A stretch of 64,000 bases of DNA from Streptomyces sp. 7-21 (lineage in GTDB: Bacteria; Actinomycetota; Actinomycetes; Streptomycetales; Streptomycetaceae): assembly GCF_016741785.1 (NCBI RefSeq), contig NZ_JAERRL010000004.1:1-64000 (forward strand), written 5' to 3'. Below are positions 57,580 through 64,000 of the stretch, piece by piece. Made by a program: the position numbers and the translations under genes. Each line of letters starts with the position of its first letter. The stretch's first letter is position 1. The notes beneath the pieces are model-generated. The model was not told where the DNA came from, made no database searches, and worked only from the letters and a program-made list of their open reading frames with translations.

Positions 57580-58276
57580 CGGCGGCCGCCCGCCGCCCAG
57601 GCCTCGGCCTTGTCCCGTTCCGGCTGGGGCAGGTACCCGGCCGCGGCGATCAGGCGGGGCCGCAGCTCGGGCGCCGTGGTCTGGGCCCGGAACAGGAAGG
57701 ACACCGACACCTCGTGCCGGGGCGGCGCAGCACCTCGATGCGGTCACCGGCGCGTACCTCGCCCGGCTCGATGACGCGGAAGTAGGCGCCGGGGGCCGCC
57801 TCGTCCGTGAAGCGCCTGATCCAGCCCGCTTCCTGCAGCCAGTCGGCGAAGGTGCGGCAGGGCAGGCGGGGCCGGGTCGCCTCCAGCACCAGGTCGCGGC
57901 CGACGCGCCAGCGTTCGCCGACGAGGACGCCGGAGACGTCGACGCCCGTGATCGTCAGGTTCTCGCCGAAGACGCCGCTGGGCAGCTCGCGTCCCAGGGT
58001 GCGTTCCCAGCGGTCGAGGTCCTCCCGGGCATAGGCGTAGACGGCCTGGTCGGTGCCGCCGTGGTGCCGCAGGTCGCACACGGCGTCCCCCGCGAGTCCG
58101 CTGCCCCCGTGGCCGCGCGGCCCCGGCTCGGCGACGGCGACGGGGCCCGCGACGGGCCGCTTGTCGATGCCGGTCAGCCCGCTCGGCGCGGCGGTGGCGG
58201 CGGCGGCCGAGGCCTTGCCGACGTTGACGGACAGCACCTGGGGGGTCGCGCCCTGCGCGCGGGGATCGTGCGGCAT
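57576..58276 (-). pseudogene. MOSC-domain (YiiM-like) protein with a C-terminal frameshift
   Basis: Residues 1-about 185 are an intact MOSC protein: QVLSVNVGKAS, GDAVCDLRHHGGTDQAVYAY, LPSGVFGENLTITG, and the sulfur-carrier Cys in RPRLPCRTFADWL. After EVLRRP (near 57720) the frame ends in a nonsense tail stopping at 57650. One base inserted near 57717-57723 restores the family C-terminus (HEVSVSFLFRAQTTAPEL onward) and a stop at 57578-57576. So it is either a recent pseudogene or a sequencing error. Upstream TATGGT ends 7 bases before the ATG (leaderless type). Confidence 0.75.
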
Positions 58277-58477
58277 GCCCGCCACCATAAGGGCGCCCCG
58301 CCGGGCGGCGGGGCGGGGACGAAGCGCGGCGGTGCAGCGGGGGCAGGCACGGGAAAACGGCTGCCCCGTGCGTTCCGCCCGGCGCGCCCGTCGCGCTGGC
58401 CTGGCGGAACGCACGGAACAGCCGTCAGCCACGGTGCCGTGCCGGACGCGCCGGAGGTGCCGGCCGTCCTGCCGGGG

Positions 58478-59446
58478 TCATTCCTCGATCATCAGGCCGC
58501 GCCGCAGCCGGCCGAGGGTTCTGGCGAGCAGGCGGGAGACGTGCATCTGCGAGATGCCCAGCTCCTCACCGATCTCCGACTGGGTCATGTTCGCCACGAA
58601 GCGCAGCGAGAGTATCTTCCGGTCGCGCGGCGACATCTCGGCGATCAGCGGCTTGAGGGACTCGATGTACTCGATGCCTTCGAGGCCGTGATCCTCATAC
58701 CCGATGCGGTCGGCGAGCGCGCCCTCGGCGTCGTCCTCTTCGGGCTGGGCGTCCAGCGAGCTGGCGGTGTACGCGTTGGACGCGGCCATCCCTTCGACGA
58801 CCTCGTCCTCGCTGAGGTTCAGCCGCTCCGCGAGCTCGGCCACGGTCGGCGCGCGGTCCAGCTTCTGCGCCAGTTCGTCCCCGGCCTTGGCCAGGTCGAG
58901 CCGCAGCTCCTGGAGCCGGCGCGGGACCCGGACCGACCAGGAGGTGTCGCGGAAGAAGCGCTTGATCTCGCCCACGATCGTCGGCATCGCGAACGTGGGG
59001 AACTCCACACCGCGGTCGGCCTCGAACCGGTCGATCGCCTTGATCAGTCCTATGGTGCCGACCTGGACGATGTCCTCCATCGGCTCGCTGCGCGAGCGGA
59101 AGCGGGAGGCGGCGAACTTGACGAGGGCGAGGTTCAGCTCGACCAGGGTGTTCCGCACGTAGGCGTACTCGTGCGTGCCCTCTTCGAGAACCTTCAGCCG
59201 CGAGAACAGGCTTTTGGACAGCGCCCGCGCGTCGAGCGGCTCCACCTCGTCGAACGGTGGGATCTCCGGCAGCGATGCCAGGAAGTCGCCGGTGCCGGCG
59301 CCCGCGTCGTGCGGCGGCTCGGCGGAACCGAGCTGCCGGGGCACCTCCGGCCGCGTGGGCAGGGAGTCGGGCGACGCCGCTGTGGTGGCGGCGTCAGTGC
59401 CGCCGTCCGTCGTCTGCGGATCGCCGGTCTGGGGGGCGGGTGACAT
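58478..59446 (-). CDS. SigB/SigF-type alternative sigma factor
   Basis: 322 aa. Group 3 sigma-70: long Pro/Thr N-terminus (1-60), region 2 (EPMEDIVQVGTIGLIKAIDRFEADRGVEF), region 3 (FPTFAMPTIVGEIKRFFRD then SVRVPRRLQELRLDL), and region 4 HTH (MTQSEIGEELGISQMHVSRLL). This class governs stress and differentiation and is held by partner-switching kinases. ATG at 59446 has GGAGGA 6 bases upstream. Divergent from the STAS and kinase genes, which are its probable regulators; I recall a sigI locus at this position. Confidence 0.92.
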   Translation of the reverse strand: MSPAPQTGDPQTTDGGTDAATTAASPDSLPTRPEVPRQLGSAEPPHDAGAGTGDFLASLPEIPPFDEVEPLDARALSKSLFSRLKVLEEGTHEYAYVRNTLVELNLALVKFAASRFRSRSEPMEDIVQVGTIGLIKAIDRFEADRGVEFPTFAMPTIVGEIKRFFRDTSWSVRVPRRLQELRLDLAKAGDELAQKLDRAPTVAELAERLNLSEDEVVEGMAASNAYTASSLDAQPEEDDAEGALADRIGYEDHGLEGIEYIESLKPLIAEMSPRDRKILSLRFVANMTQSEIGEELGISQMHVSRLLARTLGRLRRGLMIEE

Positions 59447-59643
59447 GTGTGTCCTCCGTAATGTTTCGGCATATGGCTGCCGAGGCCATGACGTGCGGTG
59501 TAGTTGCGGCGCCTCCAAAGCCGGCTCGGAAATATCGGGTGTCTTCACTACGCCTACCGGTCCCCCGCCGGACATGGCAAGTCTGCTACGCCCGAATTCG
59601 GAGGAATGTCAGTCCTGTTAGGGTGTCAGGAGGGGGCGCTTAG

Positions 59644-59665
59644 GGCTAGGGTTTCGAACCTAGCC
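59644..59665. promoter_or_regulatory. Near-palindrome over the STAS gene promoter
   Basis: GGCTAGG (59644-59650) and CCTAGCC (59659-59665) flank an 8-base TTCGAA-type centre, 31 bases before the STAS start. It contains a TAGGGT -10-like box. Two further TTAGGG elements lie upstream (59617, 59639). Plausible operator in the sigma/STAS divergent region. Confidence 0.45.
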
Positions 59666-59695
59666 AGGAACGGGCTCCGATTTGAAGGGGGCTGC

Positions 59696-60076
59696 ATGGA
59701 CCGCGGCATGCCGGGGGACAAGAACCGGCAGCAGTTGACGGTCACCGTGCGGCACGTGGGTGCGAGCGCGGTGATCGCTCCCGCGGGTGAGCTTGATCAC
59801 CACTCCGCCGCCACGCTGCGCGAGGCGCTCGACACCTGCGTCTCCGGCGGCCATTCCCGCATCGTCGTCGACTGCTCGGGGCTGGAGTTCTGCGATTCCA
59901 CCGGGCTCAACGTCCTGCTGGGCGCCCGGCTCGCCGCGCAGGCCAAGGGCGGTGAGGTGCACCTCGCCGGGATGCGCCCGATCGTCGCCCGGGTGCTCGA
60001 GATCACCGGTGCCGGTGCCGTGTTCACCGTGCACAGCAGCCTCAACGACGCCCTCGCCTCGCTCCCCGCCGACTAG
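59696..60076 (+). CDS. STAS-domain anti-sigma factor antagonist
   Basis: 126 aa, SpoIIAA/RsbV type. Single STAS domain with the phosphorylated Ser in DCSGLEFCDSTGLNVLL (Ser 68). Unphosphorylated, it would bind the anti-sigma kinase and free the sigma factor. AAGGGGG precedes the ATG. Sits between the divergent sigma gene and the kinase gene 259 bases downstream. Confidence 0.93.
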   Translation: MDRGMPGDKNRQQLTVTVRHVGASAVIAPAGELDHHSAATLREALDTCVSGGHSRIVVDCSGLEFCDSTGLNVLLGARLAAQAKGGEVHLAGMRPIVARVLEITGAGAVFTVHSSLNDALASLPAD

Positions 60077-60335
60077 CTGTCCCCAGCCGCGGCCCGGCTT
60101 GTGGGCTTATGGGGGGAGGCCGCCTGGCCTGGTGTGTCCGGCGCCACCCCGCTCGCGCCTGGTGCCCGCTGTACGGAAACCGTTGCGCGGGTCACACTAT
60201 TGGGCGGCTCGGACGGGTGTGCACCGCGCCGGCCAGGGCAGGAGCCCAGTCACGCCGGACAGCACGACAGCCACCGGCGGGATCACGGTCACTTCCTGCC
60301 CGACGTGGGCGAACAGGACGGTGAGGGGAGGCGGC

Positions 60336-60824
60336 ATGAGTGCGACCCGTCCGTACCCGGCTGGCGACTGGGGCGCCGAGCCGTCCTCCCTGGCGCCCGC
60401 CGCCCCGCCACGGCAGGTGCGGCGGCTCATGCTGACCGGCGTGCCCGGCTCCGTCTCGCGCGCCAGGGAGTTCACCCGCAGGGCCCTGCACGACTGGGGC
60501 TGGCTGCCCGCCGAGACCCCCGAGGGCCGTGCCGCCGCCGAGGACGCCCTGCTCGTCGTCTCCGAACTGGTCACCAACGCCTGCCTCCACGCCGGCGGCC
60601 CGGAGGAACTGCGCATAGCCCACGCCGCCAAGCTGCTGCGCGTGGAGGTCGCCGACCGGGGCGAGGGCGGGCCCGAGCTGCAGACCTCGCGCCGCGCCGG
60701 CCGCCCGGGCGGCCACGGCATGTTCATCGTGCAGCGGCTGTGCCTGGACTGGGGCACCATCCGCGACGCGGACAGCGGCCAGAAGACCGTCTGGGCGGAG
60801 CTCGCCTCTCCCGAAGCCTCCTGA
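60336..60824 (+). CDS. Anti-sigma factor serine kinase (RsbW-like ATP-binding protein)
   Basis: 162 aa. HATPase fold: N-box EDALLVVSELVTNACLHAGG (about 68-87), G1 box VADRGEGG, and GGHGMFIVQRLCLDWG. Lacks phosphoacceptor, as expected for SpoIIAB/RsbW-type kinases that bind a sigma factor and phosphorylate a STAS antagonist. GAGGCGG before the ATG. Upstream 60077-60335 (259 bases) has no gene I can support. Confidence 0.9.
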   Translation: MSATRPYPAGDWGAEPSSLAPAAPPRQVRRLMLTGVPGSVSRAREFTRRALHDWGWLPAETPEGRAAAEDALLVVSELVTNACLHAGGPEELRIAHAAKLLRVEVADRGEGGPELQTSRRAGRPGGHGMFIVQRLCLDWGTIRDADSGQKTVWAELASPEAS

Positions 60825-60927
60825 CCACCGCCCCAGCGGCCTTGCGCCCCGCGGCGCGCGCCGCAGACGTCCGCCCCCGCGCCCGTCCCGCCTCGTTCTG
60901 TCCCGGACGGCCGGAACGGCGGGCGTC

Positions 60928-60933
60928 TACCAT
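60928..60933 (+). promoter_or_regulatory. -10 box for leaderless response regulator transcript
   Basis: TACCAT ends exactly 6 bases before the ATG at 60940; no ribosome-binding site. Confidence 0.55.
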
Positions 60934-60939
60934 CGGGCC

Positions 60940-61617
60940 ATGACCCGAGTTCTGCTCGCCGAGGATGACGCCTCCATCTCGGAGCCGCTGGCACGAGCGC
61001 TGCGACGCGAGGGATATGAGGTGGAGGTACGGGAGGACGGCCCCGCCGCGCTGCGGGCCGGACTCCAGGGGGACGTAGACCTGGTGGTGCTCGACCTGGG
61101 CCTGCCGGGCATGGACGGCCTGGAGGTCTGCCGCAGGCTGCGGACCGAGGGCCTCGGGCTGCCGGTACTCGTGCTCACCGCGCGCGCGGACGAAGTGGAC
61201 ACCGTCGTCGGCCTCGACGCCGGAGCGGACGACTACGTGACGAAACCATTCCGCCTCGCCGAGCTGCTGGCCCGGGTGCGCGCCCTGCTGCGCCGCGGCA
61301 CGGCCGACCCGGCCCCTGCGCCCGCCGTCCACGGCATCCGCATCGACGTCGAGTCCCACCGGGCGTGGATGGGGGACGAGGAGCTCCACCTGACGGCCAA
61401 GGAGTTCGACCTGCTGCGGGTGCTGGTCCGCGACGCCGGCCGGGTCGTCACGCGCGAGCAGCTCATGCGCGAGGTGTGGGACACCACCTGGTGGTCCTCG
61501 ACCAAGACGCTCGACATGCACATCTCCTGGCTGCGCAAGAAGCTCGGCGACGACGCGGCCAACCCCCGCTACATCGCGACCGTCCGGGGAGTGGGCTTCC
61601 GCTTCGAGAAGAGCTGA
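60940..61617 (+). CDS. OmpR/PhoB-type response regulator
   Basis: 225 aa. Receiver domain with acidic pocket AEDD (8-10), phosphorylatable Asp 52 in VVLDLGLPG, Thr in LVLTARAD, and Lys in DDYVTKPF. C-terminal winged helix (about 130-222, LTAKEFDLLRVLV to YIATVRGVGFRFE). Seven bases before the histidine kinase gene, so the pair is one operon. Signal unknown. Confidence 0.95.
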   Translation: MTRVLLAEDDASISEPLARALRREGYEVEVREDGPAALRAGLQGDVDLVVLDLGLPGMDGLEVCRRLRTEGLGLPVLVLTARADEVDTVVGLDAGADDYVTKPFRLAELLARVRALLRRGTADPAPAPAVHGIRIDVESHRAWMGDEELHLTAKEFDLLRVLVRDAGRVVTREQLMREVWDTTWWSSTKTLDMHISWLRKKLGDDAANPRYIATVRGVGFRFEKS

Positions 61618-61624
61618 GCGGTCC

Positions 61625-62869
61625 GTGCGCCGCCGCCTGATCGTCTCCACGCTCGCCGTGGTGCTCGTCGTCATCGCCGTCTTCGGCCTGACCCTCTTCT
61701 TCGTCGAGGTCCGCACCATCGAGAAGAGCGCCGAGGAATCGCTCCAGGCCGAGGCCGCCCGCCTGGTGGCCCACGTCGAGAGCCGCATCGCGGCGGGCGA
61801 GCCGGTGACCGCCGGGGAGATGAGCGCCTCGGCGCCCGCGGACAGATACGTCGTGATCGAGCTCGCCGGGCAGCCGCCGGTGACGCTCGGCGAGGACCCC
61901 GGGGACGCCGGGGTCACCCAGGCGTCCCAGACCGGCGTCCACGGCGAGACGGTCACCGTGCAGCAGCCCCGCAGCGTCGTCACGGACGAGATCGGCAGGA
62001 TGTTCACCATCATCCTGGTCGTCTCGCTGCTGGCCGTGGCCGCCGCGGCGCTGCTGGCCGTGCGCCAGGCCCGCCGCGTCGCCGCGCCGCTGACCGACCT
62101 GGCCGAGACCGCCGAGCGCCTCGGCTCGGGCGACCCCCGCCCCCGCCACCGCCGGTACGGCGTCGAGGAGCTGGACCGCGTCGCCGACGTGCTCGACGCC
62201 AGCGCCGAACGCATCGCCCGCATGCTCACCGCGGAGCGGCGGCTCGCCGCCGACGCCTCCCACCAGCTGCGCACGCCGCTGACGGCGCTGTCGATGCGCC
62301 TGGAGGAGATCATCGCCACCGACGACGCCGACACCGTCAAGGAGGAGGCGGCGATCGCGCTGGCGCAGGTGGAGCGGCTGACGGACGTCGTGCAGCGGCT
62401 GCTGACCAACTCGCGCGACCCCCGCACCGGCTCGGCCATCGCCTTCGACGTGGACGAGATCGTCAAGCAGCAGATCGAGGAGTGGAAACCGGCCTTCCGC
62501 AGCGCCGGGCGGGCCCTGGTCCACTCCGGCAAGGAGGGGCTGCGCGCGGTCGGCACGCCGGGCGCGGTCGCGCAGGTGCTGGCCACGCTCGTGGAGAACG
62601 CCCTGATGCACGGCGCGGGAACGGTCGCCCTGCGCACCCGCACCACGGGCAACCAGGTGGTCGTGGAGGTCACCGACAACGGCCCCGGGGTGCCGACCGA
62701 GCTGGGCGCCCGCGTCTTCGAGCGCACCGTCAGCGGCCGGAACTCCACCGGACTGGGCCTGGCGGTCGCCCGCGACCTGGCCGAGGCGGACGGCGGGCGC
62801 CTGGAGCTGCTCCAGTCGCGGCCCCCCGTGTTCGCGCTCTTCCTCAGCCGCGAGGCGGACAAGGACTGA
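61625..62869 (+). CDS. Sensor histidine kinase (HAMP, HisKA, HATPase)
   Basis: 414 aa. Two transmembrane helices (about 4-28 and 125-146) enclose an extracytoplasmic sensor (29-124). HAMP (147-200) is followed by the H-box LAADASHQLRTPLTAL (His near 213), N-box ATLVENALMHG, and G-box DNGPGVP and GLGLAVARDL. Partner of the preceding response regulator. GTG start at 61625. Confidence 0.94.
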   Translation: MRRRLIVSTLAVVLVVIAVFGLTLFFVEVRTIEKSAEESLQAEAARLVAHVESRIAAGEPVTAGEMSASAPADRYVVIELAGQPPVTLGEDPGDAGVTQASQTGVHGETVTVQQPRSVVTDEIGRMFTIILVVSLLAVAAAALLAVRQARRVAAPLTDLAETAERLGSGDPRPRHRRYGVEELDRVADVLDASAERIARMLTAERRLAADASHQLRTPLTALSMRLEEIIATDDADTVKEEAAIALAQVERLTDVVQRLLTNSRDPRTGSAIAFDVDEIVKQQIEEWKPAFRSAGRALVHSGKEGLRAVGTPGAVAQVLATLVENALMHGAGTVALRTRTTGNQVVVEVTDNGPGVPTELGARVFERTVSGRNSTGLGLAVARDLAEADGGRLELLQSRPPVFALFLSREADKD

Positions 62870-62908
62870 CGCCACGGCTCCGCGGGGCCCGCGCCCCGGG
62901 GCCGCCGG

Positions 62909-63409
62909 CTAGACCGCCAGCGGCGCGCGGTCGCGGTCCCCGGCCGCCGGGGCGGCGGGCGCGGGCGGCACGGCGCGGAAGACCCAGGTGCGGTAGGACC
63001 AGAAGCGGAACAGCGAGCCGATGCCGAGCCCGATCACGTTCTTCGCGAGGTTGTCGGCGAGCGGCGAGGTGAAGCCCAGGCCGTAGTGGGAGAGCGCGAG
63101 CACGCCGTTCTCCAGGACCATGCCGGCGCCCGAGAACAGCAGGAACAGGCTTGCCTCCCGCCGCCGCCGGGTCTTGTCGCAGTGACGGTAGGTCCAGTAG
63201 CGGTTCCCGGCGTAGTTTGTGCACACCGCGGCGGTGGTCGCGATCACCCCGGAGCGGACCGGAGCCAGGCCCGCCGCGTGCGCGCACAGGTTGAACACCA
63301 GCACGTTGACCAGGAAACCGAAGGCGCCCACGGCGCCGAACCGGGCGGCTTCCCGCGCGATCCCCGGGAGCCTGGCGCGTGCGGAGTGCGGGCCCCTCAT
63401 GCCGGTCAT
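62909..63409 (-). CDS. GtrA-like membrane protein
   Basis: 166 aa. Four hydrophobic segments in the GtrA arrangement (about 18-40, 46-66, 83-103, 112-132) with FGAVGAFGFLVNVLVFNL and YAGNRYWTYRH, and RFWSYRTWVF near the end. GtrA-type proteins flip polyprenyl-linked sugars for cell-wall glycan decoration. ATG at 63409 chosen; a second ATG at 63400. Divergent from purK. Confidence 0.88.
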   Translation of the reverse strand: MTGMRGPHSARARLPGIAREAARFGAVGAFGFLVNVLVFNLCAHAAGLAPVRSGVIATTAAVCTNYAGNRYWTYRHCDKTRRRREASLFLLFSGAGMVLENGVLALSHYGLGFTSPLADNLAKNVIGLGIGSLFRFWSYRTWVFRAVPPAPAAPAAGDRDRAPLAV

Positions 63410-63489
63410 GCTAGGAGACAACGAGGGGCGCCGCGCCCGGGTTCCTCGCCCGCCTGCCGCGCTCCGGCCAGGCTGTGGGAGCCGGTCGA

Positions 63490-63495
63490 TACGCT
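63490..63495 (+). promoter_or_regulatory. -10 box for leaderless purK
   Basis: TACGCT ends exactly 6 bases before the GTG at 63502, in the pattern seen at four other genes here. Confidence 0.55.
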
Positions 63496-63501
63496 GGGGG
63501 C

Positions 63502-64000
63502 GTGACATTCCCGGTAGTCGGCATGATCGGAGGCGGGCAGCTGGCCCGCATGACGCACGAGGCGGGCATTCCGCTCGGCATCAGGTTCAGGCTTCTCAGC
63601 GACGGCCCGCAGGACTCCGCTGCCCAGGTGGTGCGGGACGTCGTTGTCGGCGACTACCGCGATCTGGACACGCTGCGCTCCTTCGCCCGGGGCTGCGACG
63701 TGATCACGTTCGACCACGAGCACGTGCCCAACGAGCACCTGCAAGCTCTGGTGGCCGACGGCGTGACCGTCCGTCCCGGCCCCGGCGCGCTGCGGTACGC
63801 GCAGGACAAGGGCGCCATGCGCGCGCGCCTGACGGAGCTGGGCGTCCCCTGCCCCCGCCACCGGATCGTCACGGACCCCGCCGACGTGTGCCGGTTCGCC
63901 GGCGAGGCGGGCGGTTTCCCGGTGGTGCTGAAGACGGTGCACGGCGGGTACGACGGCAAGGGGGTGTGGGTCGTCGGCTCCGCCGCCGAGGCCGAGGCGG
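63502..64000 (+). CDS. purK: N5-carboxyaminoimidazole ribonucleotide synthase (3' truncated by window)
   Basis: The visible 166 residues are the N-terminal and central parts of PurK, which makes N5-CAIR from AIR, ATP and bicarbonate. VVGMIGGGQLARMTHEA (pre-ATP-grasp nucleotide fold), VITFDHEHVPNEHL, and the ATP-grasp start RARLTELGVPCPRHRIV and GFPVVLKTVHGGYDGKGVWVV are seen. Starts with GTG immediately after a -10 box, probably leaderless. Confidence 0.95.
   Translation, partial: MTFPVVGMIGGGQLARMTHEAGIPLGIRFRLLSDGPQDSAAQVVRDVVVGDYRDLDTLRSFARGCDVITFDHEHVPNEHLQALVADGVTVRPGPGALRYAQDKGAMRARLTELGVPCPRHRIVTDPADVCRFAGEAGGFPVVLKTVHGGYDGKGVWVVGSAAEAEA

Noticed and set aside
61463..62875. 470- and 712-codon minus-strand frames opposite the two-component kinase
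   Set aside because: Antisense shadows of a kinase with all conserved boxes intact.

Overview
The window is high-GC actinobacterial chromosome, almost certainly Streptomyces or a close relative. Evidence: strong codon-position GC bias, GTG/TTG starts, leaderless promoters with a TAnnnT box 6 nt before the start codon, a tRNA-Leu with anticodon UAA (the bldA tRNA), paired Rpf cell-wall hydrolases, and a gene order (mfd, P450, rpfC, rpfA, eno, divIC, DUF501, ppx, ndh, cfa, bldA ... cbs ... hut ... sigma/anti-sigma ... purK) that I recall as matching the conserved S. coelicolor core. That synteny is from memory and was not searched.

Layout. 1-3.0 kb: end of an FtsX-type ABC permease, a SAM methyltransferase of the DUF574 type, a frameshifted remnant of a LacI-type regulator, and purB. 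3.2-24.6 kb: a large accessory locus built around a non-canonical type VII (ESX/WXG100) secretion system. It holds an ECF sigma factor, a membrane protein, an FHA-containing EccC/EssC-like triple ATPase, two small WXG100-like proteins, a 403-aa WXG-like protein with a cysteine-paired tandem repeat, a 3056-aa giant with an N-terminal T7SS secretion-signal domain and Rhs/YD-like repeats, an AAA+ ATPase fused to a beta-helix, and a membrane-anchored ricin-type lectin. EccB, EccD, EccE and mycosin are absent. This is the best candidate for a little-described system. 24.7-26.6 kb: a Gfo/Idh/MocA oxidoreductase under a LacI-type operator, and an OsmC-family protein.

26.8-44.1 kb: core genes. mfd, tRNA-Gln, an orphan histidine kinase overlapping a P450 (probably CYP107U1-like), rpfC, a c-di-AMP (ydaO) riboswitch leading directly into rpfA, eno, divIC, DUF501, ppx, ndh with two Rex-like operators, a cyclopropane fatty acid synthase, tRNA-Leu(UAA)/bldA and a Bax-inhibitor-1 membrane protein. 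44.2-49.1 kb: small conserved hypotheticals, a GDSL lipase/esterase, cystathionine beta-synthase and a membrane protein. 49.2-56.2 kb: a PLP decarboxylase divergent from a histidine-utilisation operon (hutU, an M20 amidohydrolase, hutF, hutI). 56.3-58.3 kb: an MFS exporter converging on a frameshifted MOSC gene, whose original stop shares a CTAG with the MFS stop.

58.5-64 kb: a SigB/F-type sigma factor, a STAS anti-anti-sigma protein and an anti-sigma kinase form a partner-switching module. They are followed by an OmpR-type two-component pair, a GtrA-like membrane protein and the start of purK.
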